Part shown: one piece after another, positions 33,398 through 41,576 of the stretch
Position numbering within the stretch: the stretch's first letter is position 1
How the letters are laid out: every line of letters begins with the position of its first letter
Assembly (NCBI GenBank): GCA_009777735.1
Contig: WRLF01000012.1
Location: forward strand, 1 to 64,000
Direction: 5' to 3'
DNA: 64,000 nt
Origin: Treponema sp.
Lineage (GTDB): Bacteria; Spirochaetota; Spirochaetia; Treponematales; Breznakiellaceae
The notes under the pieces: model-generated
Told to the model about the DNA's origin: nothing
Databases searched by the model: none
The model's input: only the letters and a program-made list of their open reading frames with translations
Made by a program: the position numbers and the translations under genes

Positions 33398-34867
33398 TTA
33401 AACCGTATATGTCGAAGCGCTGGTCGTTCCGCCTTGTCCGGTCCAGTTCGTGTGGAAGAACTCGCCGCGGGGTTTGTCGGTACGCTCATACGTGTGCGCG
33501 CCAAAGTAATCCCGCTGGGCCTGCAGCAGGTTTGCCGGAAGCCGCTCGCTGCGGTAACCGTCAAAGTAGGCAAGTGCGCTGGAATAAGCCGGAACAGGAA
33601 TCCCGTTTTGCACTGCCGCTGTAACAACCCGCCGCCACGAGGATTGGGCATCTTCAAGTACCCCGGTAAAGAAAGGATCAAGCAGCAGGTTTTCCAGGTT
33701 GGGGTTTTTATCAAAGGCCTCTTTGATTTTTCCGAGGAAGACCGACCGGATAATGCAGCCGCCGCGCCATATCATGGCAATGCCGCCGTTATTAAGGTTC
33801 CATTTGTATTCTTTTGCCGCTTCACGCATCAGCAAATAGCCCTGGGCATACGAAACAACCTTGGATGCATACAGCGCTTTTTCCAGGTCTTTGATGAATG
33901 CGGCCTTATCCGCCGCAGCGGTGATTTTTGGCGCCGAAAACACTTTTGATGCACGTACCCGTTCATCTTTTACTGCGGAAAGGCAGCGCCCAAAAACCGC
34001 TTCTCCTATGAGGGTAAGCGGTACACCAAGGGTTAGGGCGGAAATGCCCGTCCACTTGCCCGTACCTTTCTGCCCGGCAGTGTCAAGGATTTTTTCTACA
34101 AGCGGCCCGCCATCAGTATCTTTGTACCGGAGGATGTCTCGGGTTATTTCAATCAGATAGCTGCCGAGGCTGCCGTTGTTCCACTCGTCAAAGACATCGC
34201 CCATTGCATCACCGGAAAGACCAAGGACATTTTTCATAAGGTCGTAGGTTTCACAGATTAACTGCATGTCGCCGTATTCAATGCCGTTATGAACCATTTT
34301 AACAAAATGCCCGGCGCCGTTTTCTCCCACCCATTCGCAGCATGGAACATTTTCTGCCCCGTCCGCGTCAACCTTGGCGGAGATTGCCTGAAACACCGGC
34401 TTTACCGCAGGCCATGCCGCAGGGGAACCGCCGGGCATAATCGAAGGCCCTTTTAACGCGCCTTCTTCGCCGCCTGAAACGCCGGTACCTATATACAACA
34501 ATCCTTTGGACTCAACATAAGCAGTGCGCCGGATTGTGTCCTCAAAATTGGAATTCCCGCCGTCAATGATAATGTCACCTTTTTCAAATACGGCAAGAAG
34601 CTGTTCAATGGCATCATCCACCGGCTGACCCGCTTTTACCATGATAAATGCCTTGCGCGGGCTGCTCAGGTTTGCCGCCAGCTCTTCCATGCTGTGGCAG
34701 CCGGTGATTTTTTTTCCGGCGCCTCTGCCCTGTACAAAATCGTCTACTTTCGAGGTAGTCCGGTTATAGACCGCCACGGAAAAGCCCTTGCTTTCCATGT
34801 TTAATACGAGGTTTTCACCCATGACTGCCAGCCCGATAAGGCCGATGTCTGCTTTTGCATTTCCCAT
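33398..34867 (-). CDS. gnd: 6-phosphogluconate dehydrogenase, decarboxylating
   Basis: The 489-aa enzyme turns 6-phosphogluconate into ribulose-5-phosphate with reduction of NADP. The Rossmann start is IGLIGLAVMGENLVLNM; substrate motifs are GTGVSGGEEGALKGPSIMPGG, VGENGAGHFVKMVHNGIEYGDMQ and DTAGQKGTGKW. The C-terminal tail includes FHTNWTGQGG. ATG at 34867 follows AAAGGAG. Together with purD it links the pentose phosphate route to purine synthesis. Confidence 0.97.
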   Translation of the reverse strand: MGNAKADIGLIGLAVMGENLVLNMESKGFSVAVYNRTTSKVDDFVQGRGAGKKITGCHSMEELAANLSSPRKAFIMVKAGQPVDDAIEQLLAVFEKGDIIIDGGNSNFEDTIRRTAYVESKGLLYIGTGVSGGEEGALKGPSIMPGGSPAAWPAVKPVFQAISAKVDADGAENVPCCEWVGENGAGHFVKMVHNGIEYGDMQLICETYDLMKNVLGLSGDAMGDVFDEWNNGSLGSYLIEITRDILRYKDTDGGPLVEKILDTAGQKGTGKWTGISALTLGVPLTLIGEAVFGRCLSAVKDERVRASKVFSAPKITAAADKAAFIKDLEKALYASKVVSYAQGYLLMREAAKEYKWNLNNGGIAMIWRGGCIIRSVFLGKIKEAFDKNPNLENLLLDPFFTGVLEDAQSSWRRVVTAAVQNGIPVPAYSSALAYFDGYRSERLPANLLQAQRDYFGAHTYERTDKPRGEFFHTNWTGQGGTTSASTYTV

Positions 34868-34886
34868 AATTTTCTCCTTTGTATTT

Positions 34887-36209
34887 CTATAAATTCATTT
34901 CATTCGTTTGCGGTGATTGATAGATCACGGTATTCCGCTCAAGATCGATCATCCGTACAGAAAGGCGCCTCATTGAACCAATCCCGTAAACAGAGATCAG
35001 GACAAATGTATTTACCCCGGCTTCACGTCCTATGCTTACCAGTTCATGGTCGCTGACATATCCCATTAGCTGATAATTCCTTTCAGCATCCAGCAATGCC
35101 CTGTTACTTCTGTCAACAATGGTAACATTTCTTGATTGCAGCCCTGCAGTGATACTGTTGGTAATAAATTCGGCAAGATCCCTGTCACTTTCGGAATTGT
35201 TTATCAGTGCAACCCTTGCCGCATTCGGTAAGTGTGCAAAAATCGTATTAATCATTAATGTGATTACTGCGTCCCGCTGGTTTTGGGTTTCCCTGAAACC
35301 GGAAACCGCATCCGCTTCACTCATTGTTCTTCTTATTCGCGCTACTTCCGCAGATGCTCTTGGATTACTGGTCTCACTAAAAATTCTTTCAAAAAATACG
35401 GCAGCTCCGTTCATATCTCCCTGCGCTTCGATGAGAATGCCGGTATTGTATGCGGCTGCAAAGCTGTTCGTATCCCGGTAAATTCCCAGAAATTCCTCCT
35501 GGGCGTTTCTGTAATTACCTGATCTTGTCAGCGACATGGCGTTTTTTGCCCGCTGCTTGACAACTTTGTCTTTGGATGTTTCTCTCATAAGCTGACGGCG
35601 CTCCGTGACCGAATACGGCGCCAAATCGCGGTTAAGGTTTGCCATGTTTCTTGATATAATAGTATCAATCATGCTTTCCGGCGTTGCCAACTTAACCTGT
35701 TCTTCATTAGAGTCTGACCGTTTGTCCGATTTTGTTATTATTCCGATTATGCTTCCGTCTCTTGCCCGGGTAAGCCGGTAATTAAACGACATTTCGACTT
35801 CCCGTTCGTAGACCGTATACTTTATTTCATTGCCGTCTCTGTCTTTTCTTGTTTGCTCACTCGAAGAATTATTTACAGTCAATGAAACAACCTGCCCGGT
35901 AAAAAGAGCGTCAACGTGATTACCGATATTCTCATTAACGGAACGAAGCCGTGCAATTTCCGGGTAAGCTATTACATTAAAATGACCCATTGCATGAATA
36001 TTTGTTGTTGCCGTTGTAGTTAAGTTATTTGCAGCGATTCTTTGCAGTGCAGAATAGTCCGATACAGTAAACGGCTCTATGGAGATACTTTGCAGTCCCC
36101 TGGTATCCAGATTAGGAAGCCGCTGCACCTGTACAGGTACTGATGTTACGCATCCTCCAAGAATAACCGCCAATACAATGAGCGCCCATAATGGCATTTT
36201 TTCTTTCAT
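34887..36209 (-). CDS. LpoB/CsgG-like lipoprotein with TPR segment
   Basis: 440 aa. The lipoprotein signal is LWALIVLAVILGGC, with the lipobox Cys at about residue 20. The centre (about residues 210-290) has a TPR-like pair (NAQEEFLGIYRDTNSFAAAYN). The C-terminal third, with FITNSITAGLQSRNVTIVDR, NYQLMGYVSDHELVSIGREAG and ISVYGIGSMRRLSVRMIDL, resembles CsgG and LpoB assembly/activator proteins. ATG at 36209 (GAGAGG upstream) is chosen over an in-frame start at 36257. Function in the outer envelope is inferred. Confidence 0.72.
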   Translation of the reverse strand: MKEKMPLWALIVLAVILGGCVTSVPVQVQRLPNLDTRGLQSISIEPFTVSDYSALQRIAANNLTTTATTNIHAMGHFNVIAYPEIARLRSVNENIGNHVDALFTGQVVSLTVNNSSSEQTRKDRDGNEIKYTVYEREVEMSFNYRLTRARDGSIIGIITKSDKRSDSNEEQVKLATPESMIDTIISRNMANLNRDLAPYSVTERRQLMRETSKDKVVKQRAKNAMSLTRSGNYRNAQEEFLGIYRDTNSFAAAYNTGILIEAQGDMNGAAVFFERIFSETSNPRASAEVARIRRTMSEADAVSGFRETQNQRDAVITLMINTIFAHLPNAARVALINNSESDRDLAEFITNSITAGLQSRNVTIVDRSNRALLDAERNYQLMGYVSDHELVSIGREAGVNTFVLISVYGIGSMRRLSVRMIDLERNTVIYQSPQTNEMNL

Positions 36210-36251
36210 GGAAACCCTCTCTGGCGGTATTATATCATTTAGGTGTATGTA

Positions 36252-36280
36252 TTGCAATCTTTAGAGAAACTTGTTACACT
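36252..36280 (+). promoter_or_regulatory. Promoter of the Big_3 lipoprotein gene
   Basis: TTGCAA (36252-36257) and TACACT (36275-36280) are 17 bases apart. The start of transcription would be near 36287, about 88 bases ahead of the ATG. Confidence 0.55.
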
Positions 36281-36311
36281 TCCACCATCTCGGTTGTTTT
36301 TCATTGATAAA

Positions 36312-36354
36312 AGCCGGATTATTGTACATGCAGAGACACCGGCTGTTTTTTATT
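36312..36354 (+). terminator. Terminator-like hairpin in the 5' leader (possible attenuator)
   Basis: AGCCGG (36312-36317) and CCGGCT (36339-36344) can pair around a 21-base loop and are followed by GTTTTTTATTTT. Upstream on this strand there is a promoter but no gene, so the hairpin lies in the leader of the Big_3 lipoprotein message. The long loop weakens the case. Confidence 0.4.
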
Positions 36355-36374
36355 TTACAAAAGAGGAGTTTTTT

Positions 36375-37412
36375 ATGAAGAACCTCATATTTTTCGTACT
36401 GATTGGTGCAGTACTGCTAACCGGAACAGTTCTGATTGGGTGTGCATCAATGCAGTTGGACTACCTGGAAGAAGGCACTGCTACAGGCCCGGCACAGGTG
36501 CGCCAGGGCATGGATATTAATCCGAGGGAAATCACCGTCTGGGGTATCTATAAAAATGGAAAACGCCAGGTGGTTAGTATCTCTCCCTCAAATATCACGT
36601 TTAACAAGCACTCTCCGGGGCCTCAAGAAGTAAAAATCAGAGTGGGTGTCCTCACGACCCAGGAGACGAGCTTTATGACAGAAGTAATGGCGTTGCAGCA
36701 ATTGACCGTTGCTACCCAACCCAGAGTCGCGATCTTCAAACAGGGACAGACACCCGACCCTGCATGGCCGGGTATTGAAATCCGGGGTACGTGGGACAGT
36801 ATGGGGAGTCAAAGAGTTGACCTTTCAAGCTGCGTTGTCACGGGTTTTCTGCCAAACCAGTCTGGCAGGCAGACTATCAGGGTCACATTCGAAGGGTTAC
36901 AGACCACATTTGATATAGATGTCCGGGCCATGGCGAGCATGGAAATAACCCAACCGCCGGTAAAGCTTGATTATGCCCAGGGTGATACCCTTGATCTGAC
37001 CGGCCTGAGAGTGGTGGGTATTTGGGAGGGTTTCCCCTCGGAAGAATTGACTGTTACCATGAACGACATTACCGGCTTTAATTCTAATAATGTTGGTATC
37101 CAGCGTGTTGTGATCACCAGGAACGACAGGACCGCTTTCTTTGACACTGAAGTTATGGCACTGACCAGTATTGTGGTGAGGCAAGAACCTAATAAAGTTA
37201 ATTATAGAATTGGAGAACCTCTCGACCTCTCAGGCATTATTGTAGAGGGCCGCCTTACCGGTGCAGACCCGACGAAAATCAGGGAAATAATCATCCCGAT
37301 AGATCAGCTCACTGTAGACGGCTATGATCCGAACCGCCCCGGCAGAGTGGGTGTGACGCTCAGGGTGAGGGGACAAATTGCCAACATTTTTGTGAATGTG
37401 GTGGCAGAGTGA
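36375..37412 (+). CDS. Lipoprotein with bacterial Ig-like (Big_3) repeats
   Basis: 345 aa. The signal peptide ends in LLTGTVLIGC, a lipobox. About four Ig-like repeats follow, each with a pattern such as KLDYAQGDTLDLTGLRVVG or KVNYRIGEPLDLSGIIVEG near its start and an R-V-x-x-T/R strand near its end; this is the Big_3 group. Such proteins are surface or periplasmic; partner unknown. ATG at 36375 follows AGAGGAG at eight bases. A strong hairpin terminator follows the gene. Confidence 0.8.
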   Translation: MKNLIFFVLIGAVLLTGTVLIGCASMQLDYLEEGTATGPAQVRQGMDINPREITVWGIYKNGKRQVVSISPSNITFNKHSPGPQEVKIRVGVLTTQETSFMTEVMALQQLTVATQPRVAIFKQGQTPDPAWPGIEIRGTWDSMGSQRVDLSSCVVTGFLPNQSGRQTIRVTFEGLQTTFDIDVRAMASMEITQPPVKLDYAQGDTLDLTGLRVVGIWEGFPSEELTVTMNDITGFNSNNVGIQRVVITRNDRTAFFDTEVMALTSIVVRQEPNKVNYRIGEPLDLSGIIVEGRLTGADPTKIREIIIPIDQLTVDGYDPNRPGRVGVTLRVRGQIANIFVNVVAE

Positions 37413-37448
37413 TGGCAAACCCCTCATAGAAAAATAGGTGCATGGAAC

Positions 37449-37498
37449 AACAGCCCTGTTATCTGGCAGAGTCGGGTAGCAAGGGCTGTTTCTTTTTT
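37449..37498 (+). terminator. Terminator of the Big_3 lipoprotein gene
   Basis: AACAGCCCT (37449-37457) pairs perfectly with AGGGCTGTT (37482-37490), followed by TCTTTTTT. The next gene starts only ten bases later. Confidence 0.75.
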
Positions 37499-37507
37499 GG
37501 GATTGTA

Positions 37508-38293
37508 ATGAATAAAAAAACTGTTTTTCTGTTATTTTGGGTACTATCGGCATGCTTCACGGTTTCCGCGCAGCAGATTTTTGACCCTGAAAGTGATTTT
37601 CAGGTAAGATCTGTAAATAACGGCAGATCGATGGAAATAACCGATTATATTGGGGCAAGGCAGACAGTACGTATTCCCCGGCGAATTCAGGGATTGCTCG
37701 TTACCGGTATTGGTGAAAGCGCATTTCATGATAAAGAGGTAATCAGGGTAATAATTCCCGACAGCGTTACCTCCATAGGAGACAAGGCTTTTTCTCTTTG
37801 CTCCGGTCTTACCGAAATAACCATACCCAATAGTGTTACATTCATTGGAGATATGGCTTTTTGGGGCTGCACGAGCCTTGTCGATATAATCATTCCCAAT
37901 AGCGTTATAACTATTGGAGACGGGGTTTTTAGGAATAACACCAACCTTACCAGCGTCATCATTGGGAACAGTGTTACTTCAATTGGGGTTTTTACTTTTG
38001 AAGGTTGCACCAGCCTAAGATCAATTACCATAGGTAACAGCGTTACCTCAATTGGAGTAGGTGCTTTTAGCAGCTGCATCAGTTTAATCTCGATTACCAT
38101 CCCTGCCGGCATTACCTCAATAGGAGTGGGTGCTTTTATTTATGATAGCCTTGCCAGCGTAACATTTAACAGGAGCAATACCACAATAGTCCATGCATTC
38201 CTTGGTAACTTAACAGACATGTATGCAAGCGGCGGCGCAGGGACATATACCACTGATAATCCGGGTTGGAATGCGGAGTGGATAAAGCAGTAG
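37508..38293 (+). CDS. BspA-like leucine-rich repeat protein, exported
   Basis: 261 aa with signal peptide (VFLLFWVLSACFTVSA) and about seven LRR_5/BspA-type repeats of 23 residues, with the consensus ITIPNSVTSIGDxAFxxC, from about residue 55 to 220. BspA-like proteins of treponemes and Bacteroidetes bind matrix proteins or other bacteria, so a surface role is likely. ATG at 37508 starts the signal peptide. The gene sits directly behind a terminator and so needs its own promoter, which I could not place; it may depend on read-through. Confidence 0.88.
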   Translation: MNKKTVFLLFWVLSACFTVSAQQIFDPESDFQVRSVNNGRSMEITDYIGARQTVRIPRRIQGLLVTGIGESAFHDKEVIRVIIPDSVTSIGDKAFSLCSGLTEITIPNSVTFIGDMAFWGCTSLVDIIIPNSVITIGDGVFRNNTNLTSVIIGNSVTSIGVFTFEGCTSLRSITIGNSVTSIGVGAFSSCISLISITIPAGITSIGVGAFIYDSLASVTFNRSNTTIVHAFLGNLTDMYASGGAGTYTTDNPGWNAEWIKQ

Positions 38294-38301
38294 AGCTAGG
38301 C

Positions 38302-38331
38302 TTGCCGTTTTATCCCCAAATACACTAATAT
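38302..38331 (+). promoter_or_regulatory. Promoter of parA-parB-coaD
   Basis: TTGCCG (38302-38307) and TAATAT (38326-38331) are 18 bases apart. The parA ATG (38340) follows after eight bases with no Shine-Dalgarno, suggesting a leader of about one or two bases. Confidence 0.45.
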
Positions 38332-38339
38332 GCATTAAG

Positions 38340-39116
38340 ATGGGAAAAACCTTTGTTTTTGTGAATCAAAAGGGGGGGGTGGGTAAAACTACTTCTGCGC
38401 TTAATATTGGCGCCTACCTTGCTCAGGCAGGCAGGAATGTTCTGCTGGTGGACTTTGACGCACAGGCAAACCTTTCCAGCGGCGTTGGCGCACATCCGCT
38501 TAAACCGGGAGTTTACGAGCTGCTTTCGGGTACAACAACAATTGATAAAGCAATAAAGAAGACGGCAGTTCCCCGCCTTGATGTGATTCCGTCCGGCATA
38601 GACCTGTCAGGCGCGGCTGTAGAGCTAATCGGGCTTACGGACCGTGATTTATTCCTGAAAAAAGCTCTTGCGCCGGTTAAAAACAACTATGACTTTATTT
38701 TAATAGACTGCCCCCCCAGCCTTGGTGTGCTGACATTGAACGGCATGGCTGCAGCCGATTCGGTGCTTATCCCCATGCAGTGCGAGTATTTTGCCATGGA
38801 GGGTTTAAGCCTCCTCTTGCAGACCATTCAGCGTATTCAGCGTAGTTTGAATAAATCACTGGAAATAGGGGGAATTTTTTTTACCATGTACGATTCCCGT
38901 ACGAAACTCGCTCATGATGTGGTAAAACAGGTTAGTGCCTATTTTAAAAACAAGGTTTTTTCGACAGTTATCCCCCGCAATGTCCGCCTGTCGGAAGCGC
39001 CTTCTCACGGTCAGCCCATTATCCTGTACGATCCCCAGTGTTCCGGAGCACGTGCTTACCAAAGTCTTTCACAGGAAATAATCCTGCGATACGGAGGTTC
39101 CGGCAGTGGTACGTAA
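38340..39116 (+). CDS. parA: Chromosome partitioning ATPase ParA/Soj
   Basis: The 258-aa ATPase moves ParB-parS complexes apart after replication. The deviant Walker A is QKGGVGKTTSALNI (about residues 9-20); NVLLVDFDAQANLSSG and DFILIDCPPSLGVLTLN are Walker A' and B. The length fits short chromosomal ParA proteins without an N-terminal HTH. It overlaps parB by 11 bases. The near-leaderless start is noted at its promoter. Confidence 0.96.
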   Translation: MGKTFVFVNQKGGVGKTTSALNIGAYLAQAGRNVLLVDFDAQANLSSGVGAHPLKPGVYELLSGTTTIDKAIKKTAVPRLDVIPSGIDLSGAAVELIGLTDRDLFLKKALAPVKNNYDFILIDCPPSLGVLTLNGMAAADSVLIPMQCEYFAMEGLSLLLQTIQRIQRSLNKSLEIGGIFFTMYDSRTKLAHDVVKQVSAYFKNKVFSTVIPRNVRLSEAPSHGQPIILYDPQCSGARAYQSLSQEIILRYGGSGSGT

Positions 39117-39981
39117 GACAGGACTTGGAAGGGGGTTGGATGTACTCATTCCTGTTAACGATTTCGATGAAGTGCAAAAAGGAACGGTAGCACAGCTTGC
39201 CATTGACAGGTTTGCACCCAACCCCGATCAACCCCGAAAGTATTTTGATGAAGCAGAGCTTAAGGAATTGGCGGACTCCATTGCCGTACACGGCATCATT
39301 CAGCCGGTTATCGCGGCTGACGCACAGGACGGTTCTTATATCATCATTGCCGGTGAGCGGCGGATCAGAGCTGCCCGGCTGGCTGGCCTTTCCGAGGTTC
39401 CGGTAATTATTCGCGAATACACCGATCAGAAGCGCATGGAAATTTCACTTATCGAAAACATCCAGCGCACCGATCTTAACCCCATTGAAGAAGCTTCTGC
39501 TTATAAAAATCTGATGGATTTTGCCCGTTTGTCGCAGGAAGAACTCGCTGCACGGGTTGGAAAAAATCGCTCTACGGTAACGAATGCCCTGCGGCTGCTG
39601 AAACTTCCGGCAGATATGCAAAAAAGCCTTGAGAACAGGAGCATTACCTCCGGTCACGGACGCGCCCTGCTTTCGGTGGCGGATAAAAAGTTACGGGAAC
39701 AATTATTCAGGGATATTACCGCTAAAGGGCTTTCGGTTCGCGAAGCTGAAGAACGGGTGTCGGCGTTAAATACCAATCGCGGCGCAAGCACTTCGGTTGT
39801 TGAAAAAAAAACGCCGCTTCCTGCAAAACGCCCTGTGGAAATTACCGAAATGGAAGAAAAGTTCATCGAAAAGCTGGGAACAAAAGTTACCATTGACGGC
39901 GGGCTGGAAAAGGGGAAAATTCACATTGAGTATTTTTCCATGGACGACCTGGAAAGACTATATGAAATATTGGGCGGTTAG
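39106..39981 (+). CDS. parB: Chromosome partitioning protein ParB
   Basis: The 291-aa CTPase/DNA-binding protein opens KTGLGRGLDVLIP, has the CTP-binding box around AGERRIRAARLAGL (about residues 82-95), LIENIQRTDLNPIEEA, and the HTH region LSQEELAARVGKNRSTVTNALRLL (about residues 140-165). Its start is GTG at 39106. No matching parS site was found in the window. The partner parA is translationally linked; coaD starts three bases after its stop. Confidence 0.95.
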   Translation: MVRKTGLGRGLDVLIPVNDFDEVQKGTVAQLAIDRFAPNPDQPRKYFDEAELKELADSIAVHGIIQPVIAADAQDGSYIIIAGERRIRAARLAGLSEVPVIIREYTDQKRMEISLIENIQRTDLNPIEEASAYKNLMDFARLSQEELAARVGKNRSTVTNALRLLKLPADMQKSLENRSITSGHGRALLSVADKKLREQLFRDITAKGLSVREAEERVSALNTNRGASTSVVEKKTPLPAKRPVEITEMEEKFIEKLGTKVTIDGGLEKGKIHIEYFSMDDLERLYEILGG

Positions 39982-39983
39982 CA

Positions 39984-40484
39984 ATGAAAGCGGCATTTCC
40001 CGGTTCGTTTGACCCCCCCACTTTAGGGCATCTCAATATTATCCAGCGGGCAGCAGGCATTTTTGACGAGCTTCTTGTTGTTATTGCCGAAAACCGCCAA
40101 AAAAAATACCTCTTTTCCGCAGAGGAACGGGCAGCCATGCTCCGTCAGCTTGCCGGAGAGCACAGTAATGTGTCAGTATGTGTCTGCGATATTCTGATTG
40201 TTGATTTTTTACGGAAGGAAGGCATCAATCTTTTAATCCGCGGTGTACGGGGAATGGAAGACTTTTCCTATGAATTCGAACTTTCCATGGTATACAAGGC
40301 TCTTGATTCCGGTATTGAAACGCTTTTTATGACCACTGACCCCGAATATTTTGTCCTGCGTTCTTCATCCATTAAAGAGATTGCTGCTTTTAAGGGTAAT
40401 GTTACCGGGATGGTTCCGCCCTTGGTTGCAGAAGAGCTTGAAAAAAAGTACAGGTTACTTGGTATAACAACCCTTCAAAAGTGA
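39984..40484 (+). CDS. coaD: Phosphopantetheine adenylyltransferase
   Basis: The 166-aa enzyme makes dephospho-CoA, a late step of CoA synthesis. The nucleotidyltransferase motif is FPGSFDPPTLGHLNI (TxGH at about residues 16-19). LLIRGVRGMEDFSYEFELS and FVLRSSSIKEIAAF complete the signature. Length is normal. Its product serves AcpS and fatty-acid synthesis encoded elsewhere in this window. Confidence 0.96.
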   Translation: MKAAFPGSFDPPTLGHLNIIQRAAGIFDELLVVIAENRQKKYLFSAEERAAMLRQLAGEHSNVSVCVCDILIVDFLRKEGINLLIRGVRGMEDFSYEFELSMVYKALDSGIETLFMTTDPEYFVLRSSSIKEIAAFKGNVTGMVPPLVAEELEKKYRLLGITTLQK

Positions 40485-40541
40485 CAAGTGAAAAATACCA
40501 TATCCGGTGCTCTCTGTTCACAGGGCCGGACGATTCGGGTG

Positions 40542-41468
40542 TCAGTCTTCTGTGCTTGTCCGTTGTTCAATCGGACCGCCTGCCCAGACCCAGTTAGGCC
40601 ATGAACCGTTGTAGTTAAGAACACGCTGCGGCCAGCCTATAATATCAATTAGAATAAAATAGACCATGGAAGTTCTCGTCCCGCCGCTGCAATGGACAAT
40701 GATTTTGGCATCCCTGGGGATGACACTGAACAAGTCTTCATAGTGGGTTTTAGGGAAATTCATGCCGGTACCAAGATCAATAAAATAATCAGGATAACGG
40801 AATGTTATGGCGCCGGGAATTATTCCGGCATTCTGTTCACCCTGAGTTCTGACATCCAATATAACCCAATTCTCGTTATCGAGAGCGTCCATAACATCTT
40901 TAAAATCAGCACGTACATTACCCACATTCATACGGGCAATGTATTCGCGGGGTTCTCCGGGTGCGGCAGGACGGTTATTCACTGTTCCGCCTGCGTCGAG
41001 CCACGCTCTGGTCCCGCCTTCAAGGATCCTTGCATCTTTATGCCCATAAGCCATGAGATTCCAAACAATGCGTGTACCCCACAAACTGTTATTGTCACAA
41101 TAGGCTATAACGATGGTGTTATTGCAGATGCCATGCGCTCCCAAAACAGCTTCATGGACTTCTTTGGTTTCAATATCAAACGTATTGCCTTCAAATTCCC
41201 GTATAAAAGATCCACGCGCTATCCAGATGGCTCCGGGAATGACCTGACTGGGGTTTTCTGAAAAGTCAACCACGACAACATTGTCCTGCTGCATGAACTC
41301 CTGAAGCTCTGTCACAGAGACCCATCTTTCGGGAAATGCCCTCTCTCCGGCATCACGAGCGGGTCCGGTGACAATAACGGGGACAACGGGCGCTCTTTGG
41401 CAGCCAGGAAACAATCCAAATGAGAATATTATAATAAAAACCACAAGTACCGGCGCCGGTTTTTTCAT
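40542..41468 (-). CDS. Rhodanese-domain lipoprotein (two domains)
   Basis: 308 aa. The signal ends FIIIFSFGLFPGC, a lipobox. Two rhodanese-like domains follow: the first (about residues 50-160) lacks a clear active Cys; the second (about 185-295) has the loop IIVHCSGGTRTSMVY with the catalytic Cys. This layout matches thiosulfate sulfurtransferases with an inactive first half. ATG at 41468 has GGAGGTG six bases upstream; a TTG at 41483 is less likely. Sulfur donor and acceptor are unknown. Confidence 0.85.
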   Translation of the reverse strand: MKKPAPVLVVFIIIFSFGLFPGCQRAPVVPVIVTGPARDAGERAFPERWVSVTELQEFMQQDNVVVVDFSENPSQVIPGAIWIARGSFIREFEGNTFDIETKEVHEAVLGAHGICNNTIVIAYCDNNSLWGTRIVWNLMAYGHKDARILEGGTRAWLDAGGTVNNRPAAPGEPREYIARMNVGNVRADFKDVMDALDNENWVILDVRTQGEQNAGIIPGAITFRYPDYFIDLGTGMNFPKTHYEDLFSVIPRDAKIIVHCSGGTRTSMVYFILIDIIGWPQRVLNYNGSWPNWVWAGGPIEQRTSTED

Positions 41469-41576
41469 GTCTTTCACCTCCAAATGTTACCGGTAATTAT
41501 AAACCCCTGACCGGGGGATTGTCCAGTAATCAATTATTAATATATGATATTTTAAAGTGAGGAATGTACGATTTAT

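Noticed and set aside
33397..33714. N-terminal extension of purD through the end of gnd
   Set aside because: The extra 106 residues match no PurD; the conserved N-terminus begins at the ATG at 33396, two bases after the gnd stop codon.
40500..40535. TCCGG/CCGGA hairpin between convergent coaD and rhodanese genes
   Set aside because: Only five paired bases with a long loop and no T tract.
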